Notes: a model not told the origin generated them from the sequence alone. A DNA stretch of 64,000 bases from Streptomyces sp. 1-11 (GCF_007176755.1 NZ_BJTV01000001.1:682001-746000); one strand, 5' to 3'. Counted from the stretch's first letter, positions 19,035 through 29,450 are shown. A program made the numbers and translations.

Positions 19035-19195
19035 GGTGCCTCCTGCGACCCCCGCGCAACTGCGTCAAGGGTGACGGTCTTGAGGTTCGACGAATGAATA
19101 ACGGCCAACTGCCGCTCAGGGTGCCCCATGGGAGCATCCATGGAAAGTGGACAGTGCAGGCCACCTTACCGGCGAGACCACTGCCCTTGGAACGA

Positions 19196-19235
19196 CCGAC
19201 CGGGGATACCCCTTTTGTGGAGTATCCCCGGTCGG
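19196..19235 (-). terminator. Hairpin between rplO and secY
   Basis: A perfect 14-bp stem (ccgaccggggatac / gtatccccggtcgg) with a 12-nt loop, 32 bp beyond the rplO stop. The 160 bp between it and the secY start could hold a secondary secY promoter. It probably reduces read-through from the ribosomal genes into secY-adk. Confidence 0.65.
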
Positions 19236-19267
19236 GATCGTTCACGTCATCGAGGCGCCTGAGGGGC

Positions 19268-19723
19268 TCAGACCAGCTCGGTGACCGTACCGCCGGCGGC
19301 GGTGATCTTCTCCTTGGCGGAGCCGGAGACGGCGTCGACCGTCACCTGCAGCGCCACGGAGACCTCGCCCTGGCCCAGGACCTTGACGAGGCTGTTCTTG
19401 CGAACGGCACCCTTGGCCACCAGACCCTCGACGGTGACCTCGCCACCCTCGGGGTAGAGCGCGGCCAGCTTGTCGAGGTTCACGACCTGGTACTCGGTCT
19501 TGAACGGGTTCTTGAAGCCCTTCAGCTTCGGGAGGCGCATGTGGAGCGGCATCTGGCCACCCTCGAAGCGCTCCGGAACCTGGTAGCGGGCCTTGGTGCC
19601 CTTGGTACCACGACCGGCCGTCTTACCCTTCGACGCCTCACCACGACCCACACGGGTCTTGGCGGTCTTGGCGCCCGGGGCGGGACGGAGGTTGTGGATC
19701 TTGAGCGGGTTCTGCTCCGCCAT
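19268..19723 (-). CDS. rplO: 50S ribosomal protein L15
   Basis: A 151-residue L15, a late-assembly 50S protein. Residues 1-20 read [20 protein letters not shown], followed by the basic Gly-rich stretch [18 protein letters not shown] that winds into the rRNA core. ATG 19723 follows rpmD after two bases and is preceded by AGGAGG. The frame is open upstream through rpmD without similarity. Confidence 0.97.
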   Translation of the reverse strand: MAEQNPLKIHNLRPAPGAKTAKTRVGRGEASKGKTAGRGTKGTKARYQVPERFEGGQMPLHMRLPKLKGFKNPFKTEYQVVNLDKLAALYPEGGEVTVEGLVAKGAVRKNSLVKVLGQGEVSVALQVTVDAVSGSAKEKITAAGGTVTELV

Positions 19724-19725
19724 GA

Positions 19726-19908
19726 TCAGTCGACCTCCTCGACCGTCACGAGGTGGCGGACGGTGTGCACCATGCCGCGGAACTCGGGGCGGTCCTCCTT
19801 GACGACCTGCGTGTTGATGCCCTTGAGACCAAGGGAGCGCAGGGTGTCGCGGTGGTTCTGCTTGCTGCCGATGTAGGACTTGACCTGCGTGATCTTGAGC
19901 TGCGCCAT
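19726..19908 (-). CDS. rpmD: 50S ribosomal protein L30
   Basis: A 60-residue L30 ([20 protein letters not shown]...). ATG 19908 gives the normal bacterial length and lies two bases after rpsE. The L30 signature around [15 protein letters not shown] is intact. It overlaps no gene, and rplO follows after two bases. Confidence 0.97.
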   Translation of the reverse strand: MAQLKITQVKSYIGSKQNHRDTLRSLGLKGINTQVVKEDRPEFRGMVHTVRHLVTVEEVD

Positions 19909-19910
19909 GA

Positions 19911-20516
19911 TTACGCACCCGCCCCGGCACGCGCACGCAGCAGGGCCGCGGGAGCGACGTCCTCGAGCGGCAGACCACGGCGGGCCGCGATCTCCTCGGG
20001 ACGCTGCAGACCCTTCAGGGCCTCCACGGTCGCGTGCACGATGTTGATCGCGTTGTCGGAGCCGAGCGACTTCGACAGCACGTCGTGGATACCGGCGCAC
20101 TCGAGCACGGCGCGCACCGGACCACCGGCGATAACGCCGGTACCGGGGGACGCGGGCTTGAGCAGGACGACGCCGGCAGCCTTCTCACCCTGGATGGGGT
20201 GCGGGATGGTGCCCTGGATGCGGGGGACCTTGAAGAAGTGCTTCTTGGCCTCCTCAACACCCTTGGCGATGGCGGCCGGCACCTCCTTGGCCTTGCCGTA
20301 ACCGACACCCACGGTGCCGTCACCATCGCCCACCACGACCAGCGCGGTGAAGCTGAAGCGACGACCACCCTTCACAACCTTGGCGACGCGGTTGATCGCG
20401 ACGACGCGCTCAACGTACGCGGTCTTCTCGGCGGCAGCAGCGCCGCCGTCACGGCCCTTCCGGTCCCGCCGCTCGCCGCCACCGGCACCGCCACCGCGGC
20501 GCTGGGGTCCAGCCAT
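19911..20516 (-). CDS. rpsE: 30S ribosomal protein S5
   Basis: A 201-residue S5, a 30S accuracy protein near the mRNA entrance. The conserved [20 protein letters not shown] and [15 protein letters not shown] are present. The first ~30 residues are a Gly/Arg-rich extension ([20 protein letters not shown]) seen in actinobacteria. It lies 39 bp downstream of rplR. Confidence 0.98.
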   Translation of the reverse strand: MAGPQRRGGGAGGGERRDRKGRDGGAAAAEKTAYVERVVAINRVAKVVKGGRRFSFTALVVVGDGDGTVGVGYGKAKEVPAAIAKGVEEAKKHFFKVPRIQGTIPHPIQGEKAAGVVLLKPASPGTGVIAGGPVRAVLECAGIHDVLSKSLGSDNAINIVHATVEALKGLQRPEEIAARRGLPLEDVAPAALLRARAGAGA

Positions 20517-20555
20517 TGGAATTACCTCTCTTCGTTTCCGCTAGCTACGGCAGGC

Positions 20556-20939
20556 TCAGAACTTGAGCCCGGCTTCGCGGGCGGCGTCCGCCAGGGCGGC
20601 GATGCGCCCGGCGTACTGGTTGCCACCACGGTCGAACACGACAGCCTCGACACCGGCGGCCTTGGCGCGCTCGGCGACCAGGGCGCCGACCTGCTTGGCC
20701 TGCGAGGACTTGTCGCCCTCGCCGCCGCGGACGGACGCGTCCAGGGTGGACGCGGACGCCAGGGTGTGGCCCTTGAGGTCGTCGATCACCTGCGCCACGA
20801 TGTGGCGGTTGGAGCGGGTCACGACCAGACGGGGGCGCTCCGCCGTACCGGCGATCCGCTTGCGGATCCGGATGTGACGGCGCTTGATCGCGGCGCGCTT
20901 GTAGGCGTCGCCCTTGAGGATCTTCTGCCCGTATGCCAT
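20556..20939 (-). CDS. rplR: 50S ribosomal protein L18
   Basis: A 127-residue L18, which binds 5S rRNA with L5 and L25. It starts [20 protein letters not shown]. The core [18 protein letters not shown] and the end [16 protein letters not shown] are typical. It lies three bases downstream of rplF and 39 bp upstream of rpsE. Confidence 0.98.
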   Translation of the reverse strand: MAYGQKILKGDAYKRAAIKRRHIRIRKRIAGTAERPRLVVTRSNRHIVAQVIDDLKGHTLASASTLDASVRGGEGDKSSQAKQVGALVAERAKAAGVEAVVFDRGGNQYAGRIAALADAAREAGLKF

Positions 20940-20942
20940 GGC

Positions 20943-21482
20943 TTACTTACCCGCCTTTCCGACCTTGCGGCGGATGACTTCGCCCTCGTACTTGACGCCC
21001 TTGGCCTTGTACGGGTCGGGCTTGCGCAGCTTGCGGATGTTGGCCGCAACCTCGCCGACCTTCTGCTTGTCGATGCCCTCGACCTGGAAGCGGGTCGGGG
21101 TCTCCACCTTGAAGGTGATTCCCTCGGGCGCCTCGATGGTGATCGGGTGGCTGTAGCCGAGCGCGAACTCGAGGTTCGCACCCTTGGCCGTGACGCGGTA
21201 ACCGACACCGCTGATCTCGAGCTTCTTCACGTAACCCTGGGTCACGCCGGTGATCATGTTCGCCACCAGCGTGCGGGACAGGCCGTGCAGGGCCTTGCTC
21301 TGACGCTCGTCGTTGGGGCGGGTCACCTGAAGGGTGCCGTCCTCGCCCTTGGCGATGTCGATCGGCGCAACGACGGTGTGGGTCAGTTCGCCCTTGGGCC
21401 CCTTGACCTTGACCGTACGGCCGTCGATGGTGACGTCCACGCCGGCGGGAACCGTGATGGGGAGCTTGCCAATACGCGACAT
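20943..21482 (-). CDS. rplF: 50S ribosomal protein L6
   Basis: A 179-residue L6 with two tandem alpha/beta domains, located near the sarcin-ricin loop. It starts [20 protein letters not shown]. The C-terminal signature [19 protein letters not shown] is intact. It lies 24 bp downstream of rpsH. Confidence 0.98.
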   Translation of the reverse strand: MSRIGKLPITVPAGVDVTIDGRTVKVKGPKGELTHTVVAPIDIAKGEDGTLQVTRPNDERQSKALHGLSRTLVANMITGVTQGYVKKLEISGVGYRVTAKGANLEFALGYSHPITIEAPEGITFKVETPTRFQVEGIDKQKVGEVAANIRKLRKPDPYKAKGVKYEGEVIRRKVGKAGK

Positions 21483-21506
21483 AGCTGTTTCCTCCGTTCC
21501 CTTCCG

Positions 21507-21905
21507 CTACCAGACGTAGGCGAGGACTTCCCCACCCACGCCCTTCTTGCCGGCCTGCTTGTCGGTGAGGAGCCCGTGCGACGTGGAGATGATCGCCACG
21601 CCGAGGCCGCCGAGCACCTTCGGCAGGTTGGTGGACTTCGCGTAAACCCGGAGACCGGGCTTGGAGATCCGCTTGATGCCCGCGATGGAGCGCTCACGGT
21701 TCGGGCCGAACTTCAGCTCGAGAACGAGGTTCTTGCCTACCTCGGCGTCCTCGACCTTCCAGCCCGTGATGAAGCCCTCCTGCTGGAGGATCTCCGCGAT
21801 GTGAGACTTGATCTTCGATGCCGGCATCGTCACGGAGTCGTGGTATGCCGAGTTCGCGTTCCGCAGACGCGTAAGCATGTCTGCGATCGGATCAGTCATG
21901 GTCAT
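21507..21905 (-). CDS. rpsH: 30S ribosomal protein S8
   Basis: A 132-residue S8 that binds the central domain of 16S rRNA. ATG 21905 ([18 protein letters not shown]) is the family start. The frame continues upstream to 21950 without similarity. The signature [18 protein letters not shown] is present. It is preceded by a 212-bp spacer after rpsZ, the longest gap within the spc block, which may hold a leader or promoter. Confidence 0.97.
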   Translation of the reverse strand: MTMTDPIADMLTRLRNANSAYHDSVTMPASKIKSHIAEILQQEGFITGWKVEDAEVGKNLVLELKFGPNRERSIAGIKRISKPGLRVYAKSTNLPKVLGGLGVAIISTSHGLLTDKQAGKKGVGGEVLAYVW

Positions 21906-22117
21906 GAATTGGCCTTCGGCCTCTCTCGCCGGGGTTTCCTGGTGCGCCATCCCTCTCCCCGATCCGAGACGGGACGGGTGCGGCGCGGTGGACCTACGGC
22001 GTAGTAAGTCGTACGGGCGCGGCAGACGCCCAACCCCGCAAGCCTACGGCATGCGGAGAAGGGCCTCTGCCGACCCAGATGCTTACCGAGAGCTTCAGCA
22101 GACCCCTGTTGAGGGGA

Positions 22118-22303
22118 CTACCAGGAGCTCTTGGTCACGCCCGGCAGCTCGCCACGGTGAGCCATCTCACGAAGGCACACGCGGCACAGGCCGAACTTGC
22201 GGTACACGGAGTGCGGGCGGCCACAGCGCTGGCAGCGGGTGTAGCCACGCACACCGAACTTGGGCTTGCGAGCAGCCTTAGCGATCAGAGCCTTCTTCGC
22301 CAT
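22118..22303 (-). CDS. rpsZ: 30S ribosomal protein S14, zinc-binding type Z
   Basis: A 61-residue short S14 ([20 protein letters not shown]...) with four zinc-binding cysteines C24, C27, C40 and C43 in RCQRCG...LCRVC. ATG 22303 is chosen over one nine bases upstream because of standard length. It begins five bases after the rplE stop codon. Streptomycetes usually carry a second, zinc-free S14 elsewhere, which is not in this window. Confidence 0.97.
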   Translation of the reverse strand: MAKKALIAKAARKPKFGVRGYTRCQRCGRPHSVYRKFGLCRVCLREMAHRGELPGVTKSSW

Positions 22304-22308
22304 CTCGC

Positions 22309-22866
22309 TCACGCCTCCTTGAACGGGAAGCCGAGGTGACGAAGGAGCGCACGGCCCTCAGCGTCGTTGGTCGCCGTGGTCACCACGGTGATGTCCATAC
22401 CCCGGGTGCGGTCGATCTTGTCCTGGTCGATCTCGTGGAACATGACCTGCTCCGTGAGACCGAAGGTGTAGTTGCCACGGCCGTCGAACTGCTTGGGGGA
22501 CAGGCCGCGGAAGTCGCGGATGCGCGGCAGCGCGAGCGACAGGGTGCGGTCCAGGAACTCCCACATGCGGTCGCCACGGAGCGTGACGTGGGCACCGATC
22601 GGCTGGCCCTCGCGCAGCTTGAACTGCGCGATGGACTTGCGGGCCTTGGTGACGGCCGGCTTCTGACCGGTGATGGTGGTCAGGTCGCGGATCGCGCCCT
22701 CGATGAGCTTCGAGTCACGGGCGGCGTCGCCGACACCCATGTTGACCACGATCTTGACGAGGCCGGGAACCTGCATGACGTTCTCGTACTTGAACTCGTC
22801 ACGCAGCTTGCCCGCGATCTCCTCGCGGTACTTCTGCTTCAGACGCGGAGTGGTGGTGGTCGCCAT
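22309..22866 (-). CDS. rplE: 50S ribosomal protein L5
   Basis: A 185-residue L5 of the central protuberance, which binds 5S rRNA and bridges to the 30S head. The conserved [18 protein letters not shown] and [18 protein letters not shown] are present. Its ATG overlaps the rplX stop by one base, suggesting coupled translation. Confidence 0.98.
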   Translation of the reverse strand: MATTTTPRLKQKYREEIAGKLRDEFKYENVMQVPGLVKIVVNMGVGDAARDSKLIEGAIRDLTTITGQKPAVTKARKSIAQFKLREGQPIGAHVTLRGDRMWEFLDRTLSLALPRIRDFRGLSPKQFDGRGNYTFGLTEQVMFHEIDQDKIDRTRGMDITVVTTATNDAEGRALLRHLGFPFKEA

Positions 22867-23189
22867 CAGATGTCCTCACCCGTCCGCTTGGCAACGCGGA
22901 TCTTGTTGCCCTCGTCGTCGAAGCGGTAACCGACACGCGTGACGACCTTCTGGCCGTCCTTCTCAACGACCAGCTGGACGTTGGAGACGTGGATCGGCGC
23001 CTCGGTCGTGACGATGCCGCCGGCCTGCGAACCGCTGGCGGTCGGACCGGCCTTGGTGTGCTTCTTGACCCGGTTGACACCCTCGACCAGGACACGCTCG
23101 TCGCGCGGGTAAGCGGCAATGACCTTGCCCTGCTTGCCCTTGTCCTTACCGGTGATGACCTGGACCAGGTCGCCCTTCTTGATCTTCAT
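22866..23189 (-). CDS. rplX: 50S ribosomal protein L24
   Basis: A 107-residue L24 with a KOW motif at the N-terminus ([20 protein letters not shown]), an assembly initiator of the 50S subunit. It lies two bases after rplN and overlaps rplE by one base. Confidence 0.98.
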   Translation of the reverse strand: MKIKKGDLVQVITGKDKGKQGKVIAAYPRDERVLVEGVNRVKKHTKAGPTASGSQAGGIVTTEAPIHVSNVQLVVEKDGQKVVTRVGYRFDDEGNKIRVAKRTGEDI

Positions 23190-23191
23190 GC

Positions 23192-23560
23192 TTACAGCAC
23201 CTCCGGCGCGAGCGAGATGATCTTCATGAACTTCTTCTCGCGCAGCTCACGGCCGACCGGGCCGAAGATACGGGTGCCGCGAGGGTCGCCGTCGTTCTTC
23301 AGAATGACGGCGGCGTTCTCGTCGAAGCGGATGTACGAGCCGTCCGGACGGCGGCGCTCCTTGACGGTGCGAACGATGACCGCCTTGACGACGTCACCCT
23401 TCTTCACGTTGCCACCGGGGATCGCGTCCTTGACGGTGGCGACGATGACGTCACCGATGCCCGCGTAGCGGCGACCGGAGCCACCGAGCACACGGATGCA
23501 AAGGATTTCCTTCGCACCAGTGTTGTCGGCGACGCGCAGTCGCGACTCCTGCTGGATCAC
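23192..23560 (-). CDS. rplN: 50S ribosomal protein L14
   Basis: A 122-residue L14 ([20 protein letters not shown]...), complete and of standard length. It forms part of intersubunit bridges B5 and B8. It follows rpsQ after 129 bp that contain two hairpins, so expression from here on may be adjusted independently of the S10 block. Confidence 0.98.
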   Translation of the reverse strand: MIQQESRLRVADNTGAKEILCIRVLGGSGRRYAGIGDVIVATVKDAIPGGNVKKGDVVKAVIVRTVKERRRPDGSYIRFDENAAVILKNDGDPRGTRIFGPVGRELREKKFMKIISLAPEVL

Positions 23561-23588
23561 GTCTATCTCCTGTTTGTCTGCCGGTTCC

Positions 23589-23657
23589 CGGCAGGGGCCT
23601 CGGTGAAGAGGACCCCTGCCGAGCCTGGCGGAACTGTCCTGCGGGTTTGCCCGCAGG
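23589..23657 (-). promoter_or_regulatory. Two hairpins at the rpsQ-rplN junction (S10/spc boundary)
   Basis: The stem cggcagggg / cccctgccg, extended by cctc/gagg around ggtgaa, spans 23589-23621. A second stem, cctgcggg-tttg-cccgcagg, spans 23638-23657. They separate rpsQ from rplN, where the S10 and spc operons are split in other bacteria. They probably act as an attenuator or processing site. Confidence 0.6.
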
Positions 23658-23689
23658 CGTACTTACGGAAGTCCCCTTGCGGGAACCGC

Positions 23690-23977
23690 CTACTTGGCCT
23701 TCTCGAGGATCTCGACGACGCGCCAGCGCTTCGTCGCGGACAGCGGCCGGGTCTCCATGAGGAGGACGCGGTCGCCGACGCCCGCGGCGTTCTGCTCGTC
23801 GTGCGCCTTGAGCTTGTTGGTACGGCGGATGACCTTGCCGTACAGCGCGTGCTTGACGCGGTCCTCGACGGCGACGACGACGGTCTTGTCCATCTTGTCG
23901 CTGACGACGAGACCCTCACGGGTCTTGCGGAAGCCGCGGGCCTCTGCAGTCTGCTCAGTCACGTTGCTCTCACTCAT
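23690..23977 (-). CDS. rpsQ: 30S ribosomal protein S17
   Basis: A 95-residue OB-fold S17. The first ~18 residues ([18 protein letters not shown]) precede the conserved [20 protein letters not shown]. It overlaps the rpmC stop by one base and is the last gene of the S10-type block before two hairpins. Confidence 0.98.
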   Translation of the reverse strand: MSESNVTEQTAEARGFRKTREGLVVSDKMDKTVVVAVEDRVKHALYGKVIRRTNKLKAHDEQNAAGVGDRVLLMETRPLSATKRWRVVEILEKAK

Positions 23978-24201
23978 CAGGCGCTCTCCACCGTCTCGAT
24001 GCCCAGCTCGCGCTCACGCATCAGGGTGTAGATCCGCGCGATGTCCTTACGGACGGCCTTGAGCCGACCGTGGTTCTCGAGCTGGCCGGTCGCCGCCTGG
24101 AAGCGGAGATTGAACAGCTCTTCCTTGGCCTCGCGGAGCTTGCCCAGAAGCTCCTCGTTGCCCAGCTCGCGCAGCTCGGACGCCTTGGTACCGGCCGACA
24201 T
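23977..24201 (-). CDS. rpmC: 50S ribosomal protein L29
   Basis: A 74-residue L29, at the peptide exit where SRP and trigger factor dock. The ATG at 24201 overlaps the rplP stop (TGATG); a GTG one codon upstream is possible. The signature [20 protein letters not shown] is present. Both ends overlap neighbouring genes by one base. Confidence 0.97.
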   Translation of the reverse strand: MSAGTKASELRELGNEELLGKLREAKEELFNLRFQAATGQLENHGRLKAVRKDIARIYTLMRERELGIETVESA

Positions 24202-24620
24202 CACGCTTCACCTGCCTCGCGCTTGACGATCCGGCACTTCATCGGCAGCTTGTGGGCCGCACGAAGGAGCGCCTCACGGGCGATCTTCTCGTTGGGGTAC
24301 GACAGCTCGAACATCACGCGTCCGGGCTTGACGTTGGCGATCCACCACTCCGGCGAACCCTTACCGGAACCCATGCGGGTCTCGGCAGGCTTCTTGGTGA
24401 GGGGACGGTCCGGGTAGATGTTGATCCAGACCTTGCCACCACGCTTGATGTGACGCGTCATGGCGATACGAGCGGCCTCGATCTGGCGGTTCGTCACGTA
24501 CGCCGGGGTGAGCGCCTGGATGCCGTACTCGCCGAACGCAACCTGCGTGCCGCCCTTGGCAGCGCCGCTGCGCTTCGGGTGGTGCTGCTTGCGGTGCTTG
24601 ACCCTACGGGGGATCAGCAT
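24201..24620 (-). CDS. rplP: 50S ribosomal protein L16
   Basis: A 139-residue L16, which organises the A-site architecture of the 50S subunit. It starts [20 protein letters not shown]. The signatures [19 protein letters not shown] and [19 protein letters not shown] are intact. It lies five bases downstream of rpsC. Confidence 0.98.
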   Translation of the reverse strand: MLIPRRVKHRKQHHPKRSGAAKGGTQVAFGEYGIQALTPAYVTNRQIEAARIAMTRHIKRGGKVWINIYPDRPLTKKPAETRMGSGKGSPEWWIANVKPGRVMFELSYPNEKIAREALLRAAHKLPMKCRIVKREAGEA

Positions 24621-24625
24621 TTCGG

Positions 24626-25447
24626 TCAGGCCTCCGTTCCGGTGCTCTCAGCCGGAGCGGCGGCGGGAGCCTCGGCCTTGGGGGCCTCGGCGCCGGCAGC
24701 CTGCTGCGGCTTGCGACCGCGCCGCTCGCCACCACGGCCACCACGGGCCGGGCGGTCGGCACCGCCACGGGCCGGGCGGTTACCCGCACGGGCCGCAGCG
24801 TTCTCGGCGCGGACCTCGGCGATGTTCTTGACGTCGCCCTTGTAGATCCAGACCTTCACGCCGATGCGGCCGAAGGTCGTCTTGGCCTCGAAGAAGCCGT
24901 AGTCCACGTTCGCACGGAGCGTGTGCAGGGGCACGCGGCCCTCGCGGTAGAACTCCGAGCGGGACATCTCGGCGCCGCCGAGGCGGCCGCCGCACTGGAT
25001 CTTGATGCCCTTGGCGCCGGCCTTCATCGCCGACTGCATGCTCTTGCGCATGGCACGGCGGAAGGAGACGCGGGAGGAGAGCTGCTCGGCGACGGCCTGG
25101 GCCACGAGCTGAGCGTCGGTCTCGGGGTTCTTGACCTCGAGGATGTTCAGCTGGACCTGCTTGCCGGTGAGCTTCTCGAGGTCGCCGCGGATGCGGTCGG
25201 CCTCGGCGCCTCGGCGGCCGATGACGATGCCCGGACGAGCGGTGTGGATGTCCACACGCACGCGGTCACGGGTGCGCTCGATCTCAACCTTCGAGATGCC
25301 GGCGCGCTCCATGCCGGACGTCATCATCCGACGGATGGCGACGTCTTCCTTGACGTAGTCCTTGTACAGCTTGTCGGCGTACCAACGCGACTTGAAGTCG
25401 GTCGTGACACCGAGCCGGAACCCGTGCGGGTTTACCTTCTGGCCCAT
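24626..25447 (-). CDS. rpsC: 30S ribosomal protein S3
   Basis: A 273-residue S3 with an N-terminal KH domain ([20 protein letters not shown]) and C-terminal S3 domain ([20 protein letters not shown]). It lies at the mRNA entry tunnel. The last ~60 residues are an Arg/Gly- then Ala/Pro/Glu-rich tail ([15 protein letters not shown]), well beyond the length of the E. coli protein. It overlaps the rplV stop by one base. Confidence 0.98.
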   Translation of the reverse strand: MGQKVNPHGFRLGVTTDFKSRWYADKLYKDYVKEDVAIRRMMTSGMERAGISKVEIERTRDRVRVDIHTARPGIVIGRRGAEADRIRGDLEKLTGKQVQLNILEVKNPETDAQLVAQAVAEQLSSRVSFRRAMRKSMQSAMKAGAKGIKIQCGGRLGGAEMSRSEFYREGRVPLHTLRANVDYGFFEAKTTFGRIGVKVWIYKGDVKNIAEVRAENAAARAGNRPARGGADRPARGGRGGERRGRKPQQAAGAEAPKAEAPAAAPAESTGTEA

Positions 25448-25794
25448 TACCGGGTTCCTTCCTTGCTGCTGACGACCACGGTGATGTGGCTGGTCCGCTT
25501 GCGGATCCGGTAGGCACGGCCCTGGGCGCGCGGCCGGAACCGCTTCAGGGTCGGGCCCTCGTCGACGTACGCCTCGGAGATGAAGAGGCTGTCGGCGTCG
25601 GTGTGGTCGTAGTTGTGCGCGGCGTTGGCGATGGCGCTGTCGAGCACCTTGCCGACCGGCACGGAGGCTGCCTGCGGAGCGAATCGCAGAACAGCCTGAG
25701 CCTCCGTGGCATCCATGCCACGGATAAGGTCCACCACGCGGCGGGCCTTCATGGGCGTAACGCGGATGTACCGCGCCTGGGCCCTGGCTTCCAT
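25447..25794 (-). CDS. rplV: 50S ribosomal protein L22
   Basis: A 115-residue L22 whose beta-hairpin lines the exit tunnel near the macrolide site. The hairpin region [20 protein letters not shown] is complete with no visible insertion or deletion. It is followed by rpsC with a one-base overlap and preceded by rpsS after 44 bp. Confidence 0.98.
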   Translation of the reverse strand: MEARAQARYIRVTPMKARRVVDLIRGMDATEAQAVLRFAPQAASVPVGKVLDSAIANAAHNYDHTDADSLFISEAYVDEGPTLKRFRPRAQGRAYRIRKRTSHITVVVSSKEGTR

Positions 25795-25838
25795 GGTTGT
25801 CCCTCTCAGTTACTTACGTGTCTGAATGCGATCCGCTA

Positions 25839-26120
25839 CTAGCGGCGCTTCGACTTCCGGTCGTCCTTGACGTGGCCCCGGAAGGTGCGGGTCGGCGAGA
25901 ACTCGCCGAGCTTGTGACCGACCATCGACTCGGTGACGAACACCGGGATGTGGGTCTTGCCGTTGTGCACCGCGAGCGTGTGGCCCAGCATGGCCGGGAC
26001 GATCATGGAGCGACGGGACCAGGTCTTGATGACGTTCTTGGTGCCGGCTTCGTTCTGGGCGTCCACCTTCTTGATCAGGTGGTCGTCGACGAAGGGCCCC
26101 TTCTTCAGGCTACGAGGCAT
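25839..26120 (-). CDS. rpsS: 30S ribosomal protein S19
   Basis: A 93-residue S19 ([20 protein letters not shown]...), standard length, in the 30S head next to S13. The signature [20 protein letters not shown] is intact. It lies 12 bp downstream of rplB. Confidence 0.98.
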   Translation of the reverse strand: MPRSLKKGPFVDDHLIKKVDAQNEAGTKNVIKTWSRRSMIVPAMLGHTLAVHNGKTHIPVFVTESMVGHKLGEFSPTRTFRGHVKDDRKSKRR

Positions 26121-26132
26121 CTCAACCCGTCC

Positions 26133-26969
26133 TTAGCGCTTCTTGTTCGTCTTGCGGCGGCGGACGATGTACTTGTTCGACGCCTTCTTGGGCGAACGAG
26201 TACGGCCTTCCTTCTTGCCCCACGGGGACACAGGGTGGCGACCACCGGAGGTCCGGCCCTCACCACCACCGTGCGGGTGGTCGACCGGGTTCATGACGAC
26301 ACCACGGACGGTCGGGCGAACGCCCAGCCACCGCTTACGGCCGGCCTTACCCCAGTTGATGTTGCTCTGCTCGGCGTTGCCGACCTCACCGATGGTGGCG
26401 CGGCAGCGGACGTCGACCAGGCGGATCTCACCGGACGGCATGCGCAGGTGGGCCATCGAGCCCTCCTTCGCGAGCAGCTGCACGGAGGCACCGGCGGAGC
26501 GGGCGAACTTGGCGCCGCCACCGGGACGGAGCTCGATCGCGTGGATCGTGGTACCGACCGGGATGTTGCGGAGCGCCAGGTTGTTGCCCGGCTTGATGTC
26601 GGCCCCGGGACCGTTCTCGACGCGGTCACCCTGCTGCAGGTTGCGCGGGGCGAGGATGTAGCGCTTCTCGCCGTCGGCGTAGTGCAGCAGCGCGATGCGC
26701 GCGGTGCGGTTGGGGTCGTACTCGATGTGCGCGACCTTCGCCGGCACGCCGTCCTTGTCGTGACGACGGAAGTCGATCACGCGGTAGGCGCGCTTGTGTC
26801 CGCCACCCTGGTGGCGAACGGTCACACGACCGGCGTTGTTACGGCCGCCCTTGCTGTGCAGGGGGCGGACCAGCGACTTCTCCGGCGTGGACCGCGTGAC
26901 CTCGACGAAGTCGGCGACGCTGGCGCCACGACGGCCCGGCGTAGTCGGCTTGTACTTGCGGATTCCCAT
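26133..26969 (-). CDS. rplB: 50S ribosomal protein L2
   Basis: A 278-residue L2, essential for subunit joining and peptidyl-transferase assembly. The signature [20 protein letters not shown] contains the conserved histidine. It ends with the basic RRRKTNKKR. It lies 38 bp downstream of rplW, and that spacer contains a 16-bp palindrome. Confidence 0.98.
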   Translation of the reverse strand: MGIRKYKPTTPGRRGASVADFVEVTRSTPEKSLVRPLHSKGGRNNAGRVTVRHQGGGHKRAYRVIDFRRHDKDGVPAKVAHIEYDPNRTARIALLHYADGEKRYILAPRNLQQGDRVENGPGADIKPGNNLALRNIPVGTTIHAIELRPGGGAKFARSAGASVQLLAKEGSMAHLRMPSGEIRLVDVRCRATIGEVGNAEQSNINWGKAGRKRWLGVRPTVRGVVMNPVDHPHGGGEGRTSGGRHPVSPWGKKEGRTRSPKKASNKYIVRRRKTNKKR

Positions 26970-26980
26970 TTCTCAGTCCT

Positions 26981-27020
26981 CGTCCGATATCGGACGATCC
27001 GACCCGCTTACGCGGTCGGA
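26981..27020 (-). promoter_or_regulatory. Palindrome and hairpin at the rplW-rplB junction
   Basis: A perfect 16-bp palindrome (cgtccgatatcggacg, 26981-26996) lies immediately beside a 7-bp hairpin (tccgacc / ggtcgga, 26998-27020) whose loop contains the rplW stop codon. The hairpin arms resemble those in the rpsJ and rpsL leaders. The function is unknown; it may be an mRNA processing or coupling element. Confidence 0.4.
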
Positions 27021-27427
27021 CCGCCGAAGATGTCGATACGGTCGCCCTCGGCGAGGGTCACGATCGCCCGCTTGCTGCCCGCGCGCTGACCGAAACCGGT
27101 CTTGGTGCGCTTGCGCTTGCCCTGGCGGTTGATCGTGTTGACCCCGGTGACCTTGACGTCGAAGACCGCCTGGACGGCCTGCTTGATCTGGGTCTTGTTG
27201 GCGTTCGGGTCGACGATGAACGTGTACTTGTTCTCGTCGAGGAGCGCGTAGCTCTTCTCCGAGACGACCGGCTTCAGCAGGACGTCACGGGGGTCCGTGT
27301 ACGACTTGCTCAGCGGGGTCTCGACGGTGTTCTTGCCCTCGGTGGCGTGGCGCTTCGCCTTGGCGACGCGCGCGGCCTTGGCGGCCTTGGCGGCCTTCGA
27401 GGCGATGCTCGGGTGACGCGTAGCCAT
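27008..27427 (-). CDS. rplW: 50S ribosomal protein L23
   Basis: A 139-residue L23, at the exit of the peptide tunnel. The conserved core begins near residue 45 ([20 protein letters not shown]). The preceding ~40 residues form an Ala/Lys-rich extension ([18 protein letters not shown]) absent from the ~100-residue E. coli protein. It overlaps the rplD stop by one base. Confidence 0.97.
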   Translation of the reverse strand: MATRHPSIASKAAKAAKAARVAKAKRHATEGKNTVETPLSKSYTDPRDVLLKPVVSEKSYALLDENKYTFIVDPNANKTQIKQAVQAVFDVKVTGVNTINRQGKRKRTKTGFGQRAGSKRAIVTLAEGDRIDIFGGPTA

Positions 27428-28080
27428 CAGGCCTCGCTCCCTTCGGTGTCAGCGGCCTTGGGGCCAGACACGAAGGACTCGAACGCGGCCTGGGTGAAGA
27501 CCACGTCGTCCGAGACGAGAACGTCGTACGTGTTCAGCTGGCCCGGCTCCAGGATGTGGACCTGGGGCAGGTTGCGGGCGGACAGCCACGCGGCCTCGTC
27601 GGAGCGGTCGACGACCAGGAGCAGGTTCTTGCGCTCGCTGATCTTGCCGAACAGGCTCTTGGCGGCCTTGGTGCTGGGGTTCGCGCCCTCGACCACGCCG
27701 GAGACGACGTGGATGCGGTTGTGACGCGCCCGGTCGGTGAGGGCACCGCGCAGGGCGGCGGCCTTCATCTTCTTCGGGGTGCGCTGCGAGTAGTCACGCG
27801 GCTGCGGGCCGTGGACGACGCCACCGCCGGCGAACTGCGGGGCGCGGGTCGAACCCTGACGGGCGCGACCGGTGCCCTTCTGGCGGTACGGCTTCTTGCC
27901 GCCACCACGAACCTCGCCACGGGTCTTCGTCTTGTGCGTGCCCTGACGGGCAGCAGCCAGCTGCGCGACGACGACCTGGTGGATCAGCGGAACGCTGACC
28001 TTGGCGTCGAAGATCTCCGCGGGGAGCTCGACGGAACCGGCCTTGTCGCCCGCCGGCGAAAGGATGTCAACAGTGCTCAT
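27427..28080 (-). CDS. rplD: 50S ribosomal protein L4
   Basis: A 217-residue L4 with its internal loop reaching the exit tunnel ([20 protein letters not shown]). In E. coli L4 autoregulates the S10 operon; whether it does so here is not shown by the sequence. It overlaps rplW by one base and follows rplC after eight bases. Confidence 0.98.
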   Translation of the reverse strand: MSTVDILSPAGDKAGSVELPAEIFDAKVSVPLIHQVVVAQLAAARQGTHKTKTRGEVRGGGKKPYRQKGTGRARQGSTRAPQFAGGGVVHGPQPRDYSQRTPKKMKAAALRGALTDRARHNRIHVVSGVVEGANPSTKAAKSLFGKISERKNLLLVVDRSDEAAWLSARNLPQVHILEPGQLNTYDVLVSDDVVFTQAAFESFVSGPKAADTEGSEA

Positions 28081-28088
28081 CGGTTACC

Positions 28089-28733
28089 TCAGGCCCCCTT
28101 GGCCGCGGTGCGGACCAGGACGAGGCCGCCGTTCGGACCAGGAACCGCGCCCTTGATGAGCAGCAGACCCTTCTCCGCGTCAACGGCGTGGACGGTCAGG
28201 TTCTGGGTGGTGACCCGCTCGTTGCCCATGCGACCCGCCATGCGGAGGCCCTTGAACACGCGGCCCGGGGTGGCGCAGCCACCGATGGAACCGGGCGAGC
28301 GGTGCTTGCGCTGGGTGCCGTGTCCGGCGCCGAGGCCCTTGAAGTTGTGACGCTTCATGACACCGGCGAAGCCCTTGCCCTTGCTCTTGCCGGTCACGTC
28401 CACCTTGACGCCCGCCTCGAAGACCTCCGCGGAGATCTCCTGGCCCAGCGTGTACTCGGAGGCGTCCGCGGTGCGGATCTCGACGAGGTGGCGGCGGGGG
28501 GTGACGTCGGCCTTGGCGAAGTGGCCCTTGAGGGGCTTGTTCACCTTGCGCGGGTCGATCTCGCCGAAGGCGATCTGGACGGACTCGTAGCCGTCGACAT
28601 CGTTCGTACGGACCTGGGTGACGACGTTGGGGCCGGCCTTGACGACGGTGACCGGAACAACGCGGTTGTTCTCGTCCCACACCTGCGTCATGCCGAGCTT
28701 CTCGCCCAGGATGCCCTTGATCTGCTTAGCCAT
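28089..28733 (-). CDS. rplC: 50S ribosomal protein L3
   Basis: A 214-residue L3, an early-assembly protein whose finger nears the peptidyl-transferase centre. It starts [20 protein letters not shown] and contains the signature [18 protein letters not shown], including the glutamine that is methylated in many bacteria. It lies 17 bp after rpsJ. Confidence 0.98.
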   Translation of the reverse strand: MAKQIKGILGEKLGMTQVWDENNRVVPVTVVKAGPNVVTQVRTNDVDGYESVQIAFGEIDPRKVNKPLKGHFAKADVTPRRHLVEIRTADASEYTLGQEISAEVFEAGVKVDVTGKSKGKGFAGVMKRHNFKGLGAGHGTQRKHRSPGSIGGCATPGRVFKGLRMAGRMGNERVTTQNLTVHAVDAEKGLLLIKGAVPGPNGGLVLVRTAAKGA

Positions 28734-28750
28734 TCTCAGCTCACCGACCC

Positions 28751-29059
28751 TCAGAGCTTGATCTCGATGTCGACACCGGCCGGGAGGTCGAGTCGCATCA
28801 GAGAGTCAACGGTCTTGGGGGTGGGGTCGAGAATGTCGATCAGGCGCTTGTGCGTGCGCATCTCGAAGTGCTCGCGCGAGTCCTTGTACTTGTGCGGCGA
28901 CTTGATGACGCAGTACACGTTCTTCTCAGTGGGCAGCGGCACCGGGCCCGCGACCGACGCACCAGTGCGGGTCACCGTCTCGACGATCTTCTTCGCCGAG
29001 GAGTCGATGACCTCGTGGTCGTAGGCCTTGAGCCGGATGCGGATCTTCTGTCCCGCCAT
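28751..29059 (-). CDS. rpsJ: 30S ribosomal protein S10 (NusE)
   Basis: A 102-residue S10, a 30S-head protein that also pairs with NusG to couple transcription and translation. It starts [20 protein letters not shown] and ends [12 protein letters not shown], normal for the family. First gene of the S10 block. The upstream leader is long (~385 nt) and contains a conserved hairpin. Confidence 0.98.
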   Translation of the reverse strand: MAGQKIRIRLKAYDHEVIDSSAKKIVETVTRTGASVAGPVPLPTEKNVYCVIKSPHKYKDSREHFEMRTHKRLIDILDPTPKTVDSLMRLDLPAGVDIEIKL

Positions 29060-29128
29060 GGCTACTCAGTAGTCCTGTCTCTCTAACGCTCTGGAACCCG
29101 GCGGATTCCTTCTGCTGCCTTCGTTCGT

Positions 29129-29153
29129 CCGACCCACGCGGTCGGGCGTGTCG
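29129..29153 (-). promoter_or_regulatory. Leader hairpin motif shared with rpsL
   Basis: The plus-strand sequence ccgacccacgcggtcggg followed by cgtgtcg matches 43324-43348, ahead of rpsL, at 24 of 25 positions. As RNA it forms a 6-bp CCGACC/GGTCGG stem with a 5-nt loop, about 70 nt upstream of the rpsJ start codon. Confidence 0.65.
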
Positions 29154-29450
29154 CGCTCCCGCTGACACAGATGCCCCTTGTTCGAACATCCCTGCGGGGG
29201 AATGCGACGGCCCTTCCGGAACCGCGGACCGGGGACCTCGGGCCCACCGGGCGCCTGGCCGGTGCCGCGCTCACACTTCCCGGAAGATTCCCGTACGTCC
29301 GCCCCAGTGCTGCCCGGGGGCAGTTAGGGCGACGAGTACTGTGGGACTCGCTTCCGGTCCTCCCGGCGGGAGGCGCGCAGCATCAACACTCGACCGAGCA
29401 ACTCGGACAGTCTGCCATATGGGGCGGCGGGCTGGCCAATCGGGCGGAAG

